Source: CAZLAJ01 sp964644605 (GTDB lineage: Bacteria > Patescibacteriota > Microgenomatia > UBA1406 > GWC2-37-13). Taken from it: a stretch of 60,969 nt of DNA. Below, in pieces: positions 7,672-16,029 of the stretch. Both the position numbers and the translations under genes were made by a program. The DNA lies in contig CAZXWS010000039.1 in assembly GCA_964644605.1 (NCBI GenBank), forward strand, positions 1 through 60,969, written 5' to 3'. Positions within the stretch are counted from its first letter, which is position 1; each line of letters opens with the position of its first letter. The notes below the pieces were generated by a model. That model did not search any database. It had not been told where the DNA came from and was given only the letters and a program-made list of their open reading frames with translations.

Positions 7672-8343
7672 ATGAGCATTAGAAATAAAAAATTATTGCA
7701 ACAATTATTTATTGCGTTTGTATTCGCAGTGATTATTGTGGGATCAATTTATTCCCTTACTGAACTGCAAGAATCTGCTCATTTTAATGCTCGAACATTG
7801 TACCAATGGATTTCTTATTTTGGTCCGTTTTCTGCTCTAGTGTATGTGATTGTTATGGTGTTCTCTGTTATTACTCCAGTACCAGATTCCCTCGTATATA
7901 TTGCGGGTGGATATCTATTTGGTGCAGTTTTAGGTACTGTTTTATCATTGATTGGATTTATTATCGGAACTTCTATCGATTTCTGGTTTGCACGAAGGTT
8001 GGGACGTAAATATATCACACGGAAATTTCCCAACTATAGTCATCTCATTGATTCGTATTCCAAAAAGATAGGCTGGCAAAGTATTGTTATCATGCGCATA
8101 ATCCCTAGCCTCTCTTTTGATTTTATCGCGTACCTAGCAGGTATTTCATCGATTTCATTTAGAACATACTTACTCGCAAATATTTTAGGTGCATTTCCTT
8201 TGGCGTTGTTTGAAGTATTGCTGGGTAAAAGTCTTCATACCTCTTCCACTATTTACAAGATAGTGTTCATTATTTTCATCATTGTAATAATGGTAGCGGT
8301 AACTTCATATAAACATCTGCGTAAAAAAACAGAACATTTATAA
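7672..8343 (+). CDS. TVP38/TMEM64 (DedA/VTT) family membrane protein
   Basis: 223 residues with five or six hydrophobic segments. The VTT core is visible: PDSLVYIAGGYLFGAVLGTVLS, a GTSIDFWFARRLGRKY segment and IMRIIPSLSFDFIAYLAGISSISFRTYLLAN (quoted in parts). The family includes lipid scramblase-like and membrane-homeostasis proteins; the substrate here is unknown. A perfect 16-nt palindrome (TGAATAAGCTTATTCA, 8343-8358) covers the end of the gene, and a second hairpin (ACATTTTT/AAAAATGT) lies at about 8418-8442; either may help end transcription. Confidence 0.85.
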   Translation: MSIRNKKLLQQLFIAFVFAVIIVGSIYSLTELQESAHFNARTLYQWISYFGPFSALVYVIVMVFSVITPVPDSLVYIAGGYLFGAVLGTVLSLIGFIIGTSIDFWFARRLGRKYITRKFPNYSHLIDSYSKKIGWQSIVIMRIIPSLSFDFIAYLAGISSISFRTYLLANILGAFPLALFEVLLGKSLHTSSTIYKIVFIIFIIVIMVAVTSYKHLRKKTEHL

Positions 8344-8472
8344 TGAATAAGCTTATTCAACTCTTACGAAACACATATCCTGATTTTATATTGCTTCAAT
8401 AGAATAATATATTCATACATTTTTCGCAGCTGTAAAAATGTAATTAAAAATTCTTTTCAAGAGTTTATTCTT

Positions 8473-8967
8473 ATGAGAAATAAAAAAATAATTCAAAAAT
8501 GTACCCAGCTTGCAACGGTAACTGCTCTATTTTTTATTTTATTTTTGGTGAGTGGTAGGTCGAGTCAGACTAATGCACAAATGACTAATCAGAATGCTAG
8601 TGTTTATCCGCGAATAGTGCATGGTATGGCACCACAGGTTCGCAGCGGCGAAGATATGCGTAATGTCGAGACCGATCAAACGACAGGTGTTACCGTGTAT
8701 GCCCAAAATGTTAGTCCTGTTGCGTTTGAAACTACAATTTGCGCACAGCAATGGACAAATGGCCATATGTATCATCTAGGTTGTGTACCGACTGCACCAT
8801 TTAAGAATGGCGGTGAGGGAGTAAGTAGATTTGACTTTAATGTCTGGCCAGTTGCCAATAAGCCAGGATCGCATTCTATGGTGTTTACCTACAGAGATCT
8901 TCAAGGAAATTGGAGAGAAATTTTATCACCGCAGTATCGAATACAGAACACTGCTATTCAAACATAA
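8473..8967 (+). CDS. Secreted protein of unknown function
   Basis: 164 residues with a signal peptide (KKIIQKC, then ATVTALFFILFLVSG, likely cut after NAQ at about 36). The mature part is beta-rich and contains two cysteines (TTICAQQ and LGCVP) that may pair. No family recognised. Features such as MHYHLGC-like spacing and RFDFNVWPVANKPGSHSM suggest a compact Ig-like or copper-binding-like fold, but this is weak. It has its own terminator at 8993-9015 and so forms a single-gene unit. Confidence 0.7.
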   Translation: MRNKKIIQKCTQLATVTALFFILFLVSGRSSQTNAQMTNQNASVYPRIVHGMAPQVRSGEDMRNVETDQTTGVTVYAQNVSPVAFETTICAQQWTNGHMYHLGCVPTAPFKNGGEGVSRFDFNVWPVANKPGSHSMVFTYRDLQGNWREILSPQYRIQNTAIQT

Positions 8968-8992
8968 TTTTATAGTGTAATACAAACGATAG

Positions 8993-9015
8993 CCCCGCTT
9001 CGCGGGGTTTTTTTT
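8993..9015 (+). terminator. Rho-independent terminator
   Basis: The stem CCCCGC/GCGGGG with loop TTC is followed by eight T. It ends the unit of the secreted protein at 8473-8967 and sits directly in front of the carboxypeptidase gene, leaving almost no leader for it. Confidence 0.92.
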
Positions 9016-9028
9016 GTTAAAATATAGT

Positions 9029-10531
9029 ATGGAAATAAGAAATAAAGATATTAAAAACATACTAAAAAAATATAAAGAATTATCGTTGCTCACTAAAATA
9101 AATGCAGTGCTTGATTGGGATACTAATGTTAATCTACCCGCAAAGGGAGCCGATACACGAGGGAAACAAAACGCACTCATTACCGATTACATGACCCGTT
9201 TTTGGCTTGATCCCCGAATTAAAGATATTATCGAGCATCTGTCTGAAAATGGGTTAAATACAGAAGAACTGGCAATTCTGAGAAATTTAAAACATGCAGG
9301 AGCATATTACCTTAAAGTTCCCAAGGCACTCATACTTGAAAAAGTGGAAGCCACTACTAATGCATTTATGATTTGGCAGAAAGCGAAACAAGAGGATTCT
9401 TTTCAAGACTTCCTGCCATATTTACAAAAAAATGTCGAACTTGATCGTCAAATAACCGAGCACCTAGGATATGAGTCAAATCCTTATGATGCGTTGCTCA
9501 ATTTATATGAACCTCAACTTACTGCAAATTTTTTAGAGACTATTTTTACACCACTTCGAGTTAAGTTAACGAATTTGCTCAGCGAGATTGTTTCATCAAA
9601 AAATTACGAACAGAAATCTTCCGTAATAAATGATTCAGAAACCTATGACATAACAAATCAGGAAAAACTTTGTAAGTATGTCCTTGCGTTGATGGATTAC
9701 TCACAAGATGAAGGACGGCTTGATATATCCGCCCATCCATTTACAAACAGTTTAGGAAGATATGATGTGCGTATTACGACACATTACCATGATCATGATT
9801 TCAGACCAGCACTGAGTTCAACTATTCATGAGGCTGGTCATGGTCTTTATGAACTCGGAGTTAATCCAGTATATGATTTAACTCCATTAGAAGGAGGTGT
9901 GTCGATGGCGATACATGAATCACAGTCACGATTTTGGGAAAATCAAATCGGACGCAATCCTGTGTTTTTAGAGTTTTTATTGCCGCATATTAAAGAAGCC
10001 TTTCCTGAAAAAATATTTGAACTTAATGAACTAGTTCGTGCAATGAATGAAGTGAAACCGAGCTTGATTCGCACAGAAGCGGATGAAGTGACATATAACC
10101 TGCATATTATGCTTCGTTTCGAAATAGAAAATGACTTGATTAATAAAAAAATAGAAGTAAAAGATTTACCGGAAATTTGGCGTACTAAAATGAATGATTA
10201 TTTAGGCGTTACGCCGAGTAATGATAGAGAAGGGGTTTTGCAAGACGTTCATTGGTCTTATGGTTCATTTGGGTATTTTCCTACATATGCTTTAGGAAAT
10301 TTGTATGCTGCGCAGTTTGCAGCGCAGATGAAAAAAACTATAAAAGTGGATGATATATTGCAGTCAGGTAATGTGCAGCCTGTACTCGATTGGCTTCGAA
10401 AGAATATACATACATACGGCAGTTTAAAATGGCCAAAAGAGCTGGTAAAAGATGTTACTGGTGAAGAATTAAATCCAAAATATTTTCTAGACTACATTAT
10501 TAAAAAATACGCAAAGATATATTCTTTCTAA
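9029..10531 (+). CDS. Metallocarboxypeptidase, M32 (Taq) family
   Basis: 500 residues from the ATG at 9029; the in-frame TTG at 9014 lies inside the terminator T-run and is unlikely. The zinc signature HEAGHGLYE (HExxH) is visible near residue 270, with the downstream ALHESQSRFWEN-type motif (here AIHESQSRFWEN) that carries the third zinc ligand. Length matches the family (about 500). The enzyme removes single amino acids from peptide C-termini in the cytoplasm. A host scavenging peptides would use it in amino-acid recycling. TATAGT lies directly before the ATG. Confidence 0.95.
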   Translation: MEIRNKDIKNILKKYKELSLLTKINAVLDWDTNVNLPAKGADTRGKQNALITDYMTRFWLDPRIKDIIEHLSENGLNTEELAILRNLKHAGAYYLKVPKALILEKVEATTNAFMIWQKAKQEDSFQDFLPYLQKNVELDRQITEHLGYESNPYDALLNLYEPQLTANFLETIFTPLRVKLTNLLSEIVSSKNYEQKSSVINDSETYDITNQEKLCKYVLALMDYSQDEGRLDISAHPFTNSLGRYDVRITTHYHDHDFRPALSSTIHEAGHGLYELGVNPVYDLTPLEGGVSMAIHESQSRFWENQIGRNPVFLEFLLPHIKEAFPEKIFELNELVRAMNEVKPSLIRTEADEVTYNLHIMLRFEIENDLINKKIEVKDLPEIWRTKMNDYLGVTPSNDREGVLQDVHWSYGSFGYFPTYALGNLYAAQFAAQMKKTIKVDDILQSGNVQPVLDWLRKNIHTYGSLKWPKELVKDVTGEELNPKYFLDYIIKKYAKIYSF

Positions 10532-10534
10532 AAA

Positions 10535-10560
10535 AAGGACAGACTCTAGAGTCTGTCCTT
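10535..10560. terminator. Perfect 26-bp palindrome, bidirectional terminator between convergent genes
   Basis: AAGGACAGACTCT and its exact complement meet without a spacer. It is preceded by a run of A (terminator for the minus-strand thioredoxin gene) and lies 4 bases after the carboxypeptidase stop. Confidence 0.75.
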
Positions 10561-10581
10561 AGTAATAATGAGTTGCTTACG

Positions 10582-11427
10582 TTATTTATTTTGTGACATA
10601 AACGTATCCAATTGCTGCTTCAAACTATCGTATGGTAAAGCTCCTTCAACTAAGAGATTTTTTCCTGTTTTCATGTCGTAAATAACACCTGTTGGAGTTG
10701 CTTGCACTCCTGCTGAGGAACCTTCATTTTGCTGATCTTTTACTTTCTGTGCGTACTTATTACTGTCTAAGCATGTTTTAAATTTATCGGCATCTAATCC
10801 GATCTCAGTTGCTAATGGTGTCAACGCATCGAGAGCAAAACCTGTCCCATTTGATGTTGTTCGCTCATATATTTTATCTGACATATCCCAGAATTTTTCA
10901 TCACCACCTTGTTCTGCTGCACACTCAGTTGCCTCAGCTTCTTTTTGTGCATTTTGGTGGAATGGCAATGGGAAGTGTCGGTATACCCATGCAACTGTAT
11001 CTTTATTTTCTCCCAAAAGTTTTACTAAATCAGGGTGAATTTTTTTACAGAATGGACATTCAAGGTCCGAATATTCAACCCATACATACCGTGCATTTGT
11101 ATTATTTCTCCAATGATCATCTTTGCCCGGTTTTTTGATTTTAAGTTCTGTGGGTCGAGCTTGAGGGGCTTGGTTATTTGCTTGATTATTTGCTGCAGTG
11201 TTAGCAGTTTTCTTCAAGTTCTGTACTTGCCAAAACATATATCCAGAAAATGCGAGAAGTCCTAAAATGAGAGCATATAGTAAGTAAGGTGGGCGTCGTG
11301 AGGCACCGTATTGACTGTTGAGTGCACGAATTGCTTCGGGTGAAAGTTTTTCTTCATAACTCTCTCGCTCATCAGCAACAGTTTTTGTAACACGGTTTGG
11401 GGTTTGTTTTTTTCTTTGTGTTGGCAT
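10582..11427 (-). CDS. DsbA-like thioredoxin-fold protein, membrane anchored
   Basis: 281 residues: a basic cytoplasmic N-terminus, one membrane helix at about 48-68 (LLYALILGLLAFSGYMFW), an Asn/Ala-rich linker, then a Thioredoxin_4/DsbA domain. The active site is C124-P-F-C127 (LECPFCKK). The cis-proline is in ATPTGV near residue 245. The domain faces outside and should form or shuffle disulfides in exported proteins; the Cys-rich secreted proteins in this window are natural substrates. A canonical promoter ends only 8 bases before the start, so the mRNA is probably leaderless or nearly so. Confidence 0.93.
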   Translation of the reverse strand: MPTQRKKQTPNRVTKTVADERESYEEKLSPEAIRALNSQYGASRRPPYLLYALILGLLAFSGYMFWQVQNLKKTANTAANNQANNQAPQARPTELKIKKPGKDDHWRNNTNARYVWVEYSDLECPFCKKIHPDLVKLLGENKDTVAWVYRHFPLPFHQNAQKEAEATECAAEQGGDEKFWDMSDKIYERTTSNGTGFALDALTPLATEIGLDADKFKTCLDSNKYAQKVKDQQNEGSSAGVQATPTGVIYDMKTGKNLLVEGALPYDSLKQQLDTFMSQNK

Positions 11428-11435
11428 ATTGGCAA

Positions 11436-11464
11436 ATAATAATGAATGTAAAAAGTAATGTCAA
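11436..11464 (-). promoter_or_regulatory. Canonical sigma70 promoter of the DsbA-like gene, nearly leaderless
   Basis: TTGACA (11459-11464 read on the minus strand), 17-base spacer, TATTAT (11436-11441), then 8 bases to the ATG ending at 11425. There is no ribosome-binding site. Confidence 0.8.
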
Positions 11465-11499
11465 TATAACATCACTATAACAAATGTATATATAACATT

Positions 11500-11624
11500 G
11501 TCAAAGTTAAAATATAAAAATCCAAATTGCAAAATATTAATTTCAAATCAATGTCAAAATCCAAATAAATATTTGAATTTTGGATTTAACATTCATCCAC
11601 GGACAGGTCACGACCTGTCCCTAC
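11500..11624. repeat. Degenerate AT-rich short repeats plus GGACAGGTC palindrome
   Basis: Bases 11505-11590 consist of variants of AAATCCAAAT / TTTGGATTT-like words in both orientations. At 11601-11620 lies GGACAGGTCACGACCTGTCC, a near-perfect palindrome followed by CTAC that shares its core with the 28-bp palindrome at 19002-19029. Confidence 0.65.
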
Positions 11625-11628
11625 TTTA

Positions 11629-11967
11629 TTATCTAATCACCGTTCCATTTTTTATTTCACTATTTACTTCGATTAAAACTGGTTTGCCTTCAACATCTGC
11701 TGACATTAACATGCCTTGTGATTCTTTATTCATCATTTTTCGAGGTTCAAGATTTGCAATAAATTGGAATTTTTTTCCGATAAAATCACTTGGTTGATAA
11801 TACTCAAGCATGCCGGTAAAAATAGTGACGGTTCCATATTCATCACCCAAATTAACTGTAAGTTCAATTAATTTTTTCGAACCTTCGGGAACCTCTGCAT
11901 TTTTAACTTCACCCACTCGAATGTCGAGTTGCTCGAAAGTTGTGTATTGTATGTTAGTTGTCGTCAT
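11629..11967 (-). CDS. tRNA-binding (EMAP/CsaA-type OB-fold) protein
   Basis: 112 residues, one tRNA-binding domain like CsaA or the C-terminus of bacterial MetRS: DIRVGEV at the start, then VNLGDEYGTVTIFTG, a NLEPRKMMNKESQGMLMSAD stretch and a short tail. It could act as a chaperone-like CsaA or as a separate tRNA-binding subunit for MetRS; the KMM-ESQGMLM pattern fits either. It lies 97 bases downstream of no obvious partner and upstream neighbours are on the same strand (alaS). Confidence 0.85.
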   Translation of the reverse strand: MTTTNIQYTTFEQLDIRVGEVKNAEVPEGSKKLIELTVNLGDEYGTVTIFTGMLEYYQPSDFIGKKFQFIANLEPRKMMNKESQGMLMSADVEGKPVLIEVNSEIKNGTVIR

Positions 11968-12063
11968 AAGGTATATGTCGTCGCCGCTCGTTTAGTTTCA
12001 CGTTAAACGTCTTACGATTTACAATACGAGCTGCGAAAACGTTTAATTTTTAACTCTTAAGGT

Positions 12064-13899
12064 TCACTTCGCGTAAATACGGTACAAATTATTTCCAATT
12101 TTTTCGTATTTAAAAATTTTTATTGTACCAATATCAGCTGTGTTTTTAACATGCGGCCCACCGCAAAATTCTTTTGAGTAGGCAGTTTCTAAATCGTTTC
12201 CCACAAAATATACTTTTACCGAGTCGGGATATTTTTCACGAAAGAAAGATTTAGCACCAATTTTTGATGCTTCGTCCTTCGGCATAATTTGGAAATTTAC
12301 TGGCAGTGCTTCATGAATTTTTTCATTAATAATTTTTTCAAGTTGATCTTTTTCTTCGTCGCTCACTTTTCTTGAAGCAGCAAAATCAAATCTTAATCGT
12401 TCGCCGGTAATATTTGAACCTTCCTGTCGTACATCATCGCCTAATAATTCGAAAAGTGCTTGATGAAGTAAGTGAGTGGCCGTGTGATATTTAACAGTTT
12501 GTTCACTTTGGTCGGCTAATCCGCCCTTAAACATTCCAGCGGATGAAGTTCTTGACAGTTGTTGATGTTGAGTGGCAGCCTCCTCAACTTCCTTATCAAA
12601 TTCTTCTTCAGGAAAGTTTTGATTTTTTTCTTTATATATGTCTCTTAATAATTCTTTTGTTATTTCTGGTGGGAAACCGTAACTTTGATACCAGTCAAAA
12701 GCTCGTTTACCTGTTACTTCGTTTTCAGCATTTTTATGTATTTCGTTCATTCCTTTTACAATAGATTTGCTGAATTTACTAAGCTCTAAAGATATGGTAT
12801 GTTCGATGTAAGTTATATCGGTTTTTTCGTCAAAATAAATATTTTTATATGTTTCAACGACGCTTTTGGCTATCTTAGAAAGTGAAGACATTTTCTGAAT
12901 GTCTACACCGAGAAAGTGCATTTTGACAGCGGCCCGTCGCAGTAGTCGTCGAAGAATATAGCCTTGCAGTTTATTTGAAGGTGTCACACCGTCCTGGATA
13001 AGAAATGTAGATGCTTTTAAATGATCAGCGATAACACGTATATATGCTTTATTTTCACCCTCATATTTTTGTTTTGTAAATTCTTCTATAGCATGAATAA
13101 TTGTCTGATAAAGATCGGTAGCGAAAATATCAGGTGTGTTGTAAACACTCGCCAAAATGCGTTCAAAGCCGCCGCCAAAATCCACATTTTTTTGTGGCAA
13201 TTCTTCTAAGGTTTTGTCTTCGCTTTTTCGATATTGAATAAAAACAGAGTTTCCTATTTCAATAAAGCGTCCACAGTCACAGTTTGGGTGACATTTTTGA
13301 TCTTTAAAAACTGAGTGTTCATGCAATTTTAAATCTGCACCAAAGTCATAAAAAATTTCTGAGTCAGGTCCGCCAATTTCACCTACTGGCATTTGTTCAG
13401 GTGTTCCTGAGCGAGACCACCAGTTTTTCTCAACGCCATAAAAAAATATACGTTCTTGCGGAATGCCAAGCTTAAGCCAAATTTCTTCGGATTCTGAATC
13501 TTTTGGTACATCTTTTGTACCCTCAAAAACTGAAACATACAAACATTCTTTATCGAGTCCTAATTCTTTTGTAAAAAATTCTAATACCCACGGTAGTTGT
13601 TCCTTTTTAAAGTAGTCGCCGAATGACCAGTTACCCAGCATTTCAAAAAAAGTATCATGACGATTATCTCCCACTTCTTCGATGTCCTGACTCCGTAGGC
13701 ATGGCTGAATATCAAACACTCTTTTTCCCAAAGGATGAACTTCGCCGGTTAAGTAGGGGACTAATTGCTGCATTCCAGAGCTTGTAAATAGTGTCGTTGG
13801 ATCCTCACTCAGTACAAGTGGAGCAGGTGGAACTGCTTTATGTCCTCTGCTTTCCCAGAATTTTTTGTATAATAGCCTCAGATCTTGCTGATTAATCAT
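12064..13899 (-). CDS. alaS: Alanyl-tRNA synthetase lacking the C-terminal C-Ala domain
   Basis: 611 residues against about 870 for the usual bacterial enzyme. The class II catalytic core is present (FWESRGHKAVPPAPLV, TSSGMQQLVPYL, RHDTFFEMLGNWSFGDYF in parts), as is the tRNA recognition region (ILRRLLRRA). The editing domain is complete, with both zinc motifs: HTATHLLH (HxxxH) and CGGPH (CxxxH). The chain ends at KIFKYEKIGNNLYRIYAK, just after the editing domain, so the DHHA1-like C-Ala region is missing. No decayed remnant follows. It attaches alanine to tRNA-Ala and clears mischarged Ser or Gly. A TATAAT box ends 6 bases before the ATG. Confidence 0.96.
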   Translation of the reverse strand: MINQQDLRLLYKKFWESRGHKAVPPAPLVLSEDPTTLFTSSGMQQLVPYLTGEVHPLGKRVFDIQPCLRSQDIEEVGDNRHDTFFEMLGNWSFGDYFKKEQLPWVLEFFTKELGLDKECLYVSVFEGTKDVPKDSESEEIWLKLGIPQERIFFYGVEKNWWSRSGTPEQMPVGEIGGPDSEIFYDFGADLKLHEHSVFKDQKCHPNCDCGRFIEIGNSVFIQYRKSEDKTLEELPQKNVDFGGGFERILASVYNTPDIFATDLYQTIIHAIEEFTKQKYEGENKAYIRVIADHLKASTFLIQDGVTPSNKLQGYILRRLLRRAAVKMHFLGVDIQKMSSLSKIAKSVVETYKNIYFDEKTDITYIEHTISLELSKFSKSIVKGMNEIHKNAENEVTGKRAFDWYQSYGFPPEITKELLRDIYKEKNQNFPEEEFDKEVEEAATQHQQLSRTSSAGMFKGGLADQSEQTVKYHTATHLLHQALFELLGDDVRQEGSNITGERLRFDFAASRKVSDEEKDQLEKIINEKIHEALPVNFQIMPKDEASKIGAKSFFREKYPDSVKVYFVGNDLETAYSKEFCGGPHVKNTADIGTIKIFKYEKIGNNLYRIYAK

Positions 13900-13927
13900 T
13901 GTAAAATTATATCATCACTCTCTGTAT

Positions 13928-14851
13928 ATGCATACGCTGATAAAGACATCAGACCTCAACACAGTCAAACCGTTTTTGGAACAGTTTTATTTACCACCAC
14001 CTGAATCTTATAAAGGTCAAAATGGACGCGTACTTGTGGTTGGAGGTTCTCATCTATTTCACTCAGCTTCTATTTGGCCTGCTGAAATTGCTGCTCATTT
14101 TGTTGACATTGTACATTATGCATCAGTTGAGGAGAATAACGATATCATGCGAAACCTCAAGAAGAATTTTCACAATGGTATTGTTGTTCCTTTAGAAAAT
14201 ATTGATGATTACGTTGTTGAAGATGACACGATATTAATAGGTAACGGTATGGTTCGCGGCGAGATTAGTAATACTAAATCGTATGATAATTTGTCGGCAA
14301 TTTTAGCATTACAAAATGAGTACGAAATTACATATCATCTGACGTGCTATTTATTACAAAAATATAAAAATAAAAAGTTTGTGCTTGATGCAGGTTCCTT
14401 ACAAATGATGGACCACAATTGGTTATTAGATTTGGATTCGACTCCAATAATAACGCCGCACATGCTTGAGTTCGAAAAGTTATTTGGGATAAATGTATGC
14501 AAAAAAAGTTTTGACGAAAAGATAGAAATTGTGAAACATACTGCAAAACAATTTCATTCTGTGATCATGTTAAAAACAGTAAAGGATATTATTTCAGACG
14601 GGGAAAATGTTTATGTCATTGAGGGCGGTAATCCTGGTCTGACTAAAGGAGGAACGGGTGATATATTAGCTGGAATTACAGCTTCTTTATATACGAAAAA
14701 TAATCCTATCATATCAGCAGTCATCGCATCTTTTATACTAAAGTATACCGCTGATAAGCTTTTCATAAAGAAAGGATATTGGTATAATAATGACGACATC
14801 ATTAAAAAAATCCCTGAGATATTACATGAGCTGATTTTAGGGCTAACATAA
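13928..14851 (+). CDS. nnrD: ADP-dependent NAD(P)H-hydrate dehydratase (YjeF C-terminal type)
   Basis: 307 residues, a ribokinase-like fold without the N-terminal epimerase half of YjeF. Visible motifs: NGRVLVVGGSHLFHSA near the start, KFVLDAGSLQ, a TPHMLEFEKL segment and the anion hole GGTGDILAGI with the catalytic aspartate. It dehydrates damaged NADHX and NADPHX in the cytoplasm, a metabolite-repair step. It is divergent from alaS (28 bases apart) and is followed after 4 bases by a small anchored Ig-like protein gene. Confidence 0.88.
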   Translation: MHTLIKTSDLNTVKPFLEQFYLPPPESYKGQNGRVLVVGGSHLFHSASIWPAEIAAHFVDIVHYASVEENNDIMRNLKKNFHNGIVVPLENIDDYVVEDDTILIGNGMVRGEISNTKSYDNLSAILALQNEYEITYHLTCYLLQKYKNKKFVLDAGSLQMMDHNWLLDLDSTPIITPHMLEFEKLFGINVCKKSFDEKIEIVKHTAKQFHSVIMLKTVKDIISDGENVYVIEGGNPGLTKGGTGDILAGITASLYTKNNPIISAVIASFILKYTADKLFIKKGYWYNNDDIIKKIPEILHELILGLT

Positions 14852-14855
14852 TACT

Positions 14856-15284
14856 ATGAGAAAAGAATCAATAATTGCTATTGTGTTCGGCTTAGTGCTT
14901 GGCAGCACTGTCGCTTTTTTTATTCTTTTTAAAAATAAAGATCAGCAAATGGATAAGGTTAAAACAATCACTTCTGTAAATAGTTTGAGCCCGACTATTG
15001 TACAAAACACACCTTCCCAGTTGCTTTCAGTCGATGCGCCAAATGATGCCGAAATTTTTAAAACAAACAGTATTACTATTAAAGGAAAAGCTCCTAAAGA
15101 TAGTTTGTTAATTGCTGAATCACCGATCAAAGATATCACAATGAAATTAGATAAAGATCAGTTCTCTTTCAACTTTCCCCTTGCACTTGGCGAAAATACA
15201 ATCCATATTACTGTTTATCCGAATGACAAACAAAGTGGCGTACAAGAAAAAGCATTAAAAATTTATTATTTGGAAGAACAATGA
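14856..15284 (+). CDS. Membrane-anchored Ig-like domain protein
   Basis: 142 residues. There is one N-terminal membrane segment (AIVFGLVLGSTVAFFILF), a short linker, then a beta domain with DAEIFKTNSITIKGKAP and LGENTIHITVYP strands, the same pattern as the protein at 5119-5571. Its last codon overlaps the start of the next gene (ATGA), so the two are translationally coupled. Function unknown; probably an envelope protein. Confidence 0.75.
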   Translation: MRKESIIAIVFGLVLGSTVAFFILFKNKDQQMDKVKTITSVNSLSPTIVQNTPSQLLSVDAPNDAEIFKTNSITIKGKAPKDSLLIAESPIKDITMKLDKDQFSFNFPLALGENTIHITVYPNDKQSGVQEKALKIYYLEEQ

Positions 15285-16015
15285 GAGAATCACTAGCTAT
15301 TGGTGTAGCATTGGTAACATTGATAAATGTAATCTCTGTTTCTGCACAGACACGTACACTAACACCTTCACCAACAGATAAAGTAAAAGCTGCATCACCC
15401 TCAGCATCATTGTCACCCACAACTGTTGAAGATAAAGAAGTAAAAGCTCTAAAAGAGCGTGTGGCAAATAAAGTCAAGGAGTTAACTAAGGACACAAAAG
15501 CTGTGGCTGGTTTTGTGCAGGAAACAAAGGATTCACAGATAACCATTAAAACAGCAGACGATAAAGTTTCTGTTGTAAAAATAGATACAGACCTGACCAA
15601 ATATTATCAAATAACAGGTACAACTAGAAAAGAAATAAAATTAACTACGATAAAAAAAGGAGATTATGCCATTATTAGTGGTCCGGCAATTGGTGAAACA
15701 ATTACAGCTAATGTAATATATATAGATGAGCGTTTAGAGGTTCGTTCTGGTAAAGTTACTGAAGTGAGTACAGATGATTCTACAATAAAAGTAGTGACTA
15801 CTGAAAAAGATTCTATAACAATTACGATAACTCGAAGCACAAAATTATTACAAATGGATATAAAAACCCTGGATACATCGAGTACAAAACTGTCAAAAGT
15901 AAAGGAAGGAGATACAATTCACTTTGTATATTCGGTCGATCCCACTGCTAAGGATCCGGCAAAAGTTACTGCTCTCAAAGTACTCGTCATTCCTCAGGAG
16001 TTTTTCCAAAAATAA
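15281..16015 (+). CDS. Secreted DUF5666-like protein
   Basis: 244 residues: signal peptide (LAIGVALVTLINVISVSAQ), a Ser/Pro/Thr-rich segment, a charged helical segment (EVKALKERVANKVKEL), then beta-rich repeats (AGFVQETKDSQITIKT, GKVTEVSTDDSTIKVVT and KVKEGDTIHFVYS). The architecture matches the protein at 4320-5060. It overlaps the previous gene by four bases and ends 14 bases before secA, so the three may share a transcript. Function unknown. Confidence 0.75.
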   Translation: MRESLAIGVALVTLINVISVSAQTRTLTPSPTDKVKAASPSASLSPTTVEDKEVKALKERVANKVKELTKDTKAVAGFVQETKDSQITIKTADDKVSVVKIDTDLTKYYQITGTTRKEIKLTTIKKGDYAIISGPAIGETITANVIYIDERLEVRSGKVTEVSTDDSTIKVVTTEKDSITITITRSTKLLQMDIKTLDTSSTKLSKVKEGDTIHFVYSVDPTAKDPAKVTALKVLVIPQEFFQK

Positions 16016-16029
16016 ACACTGTTTTTACT

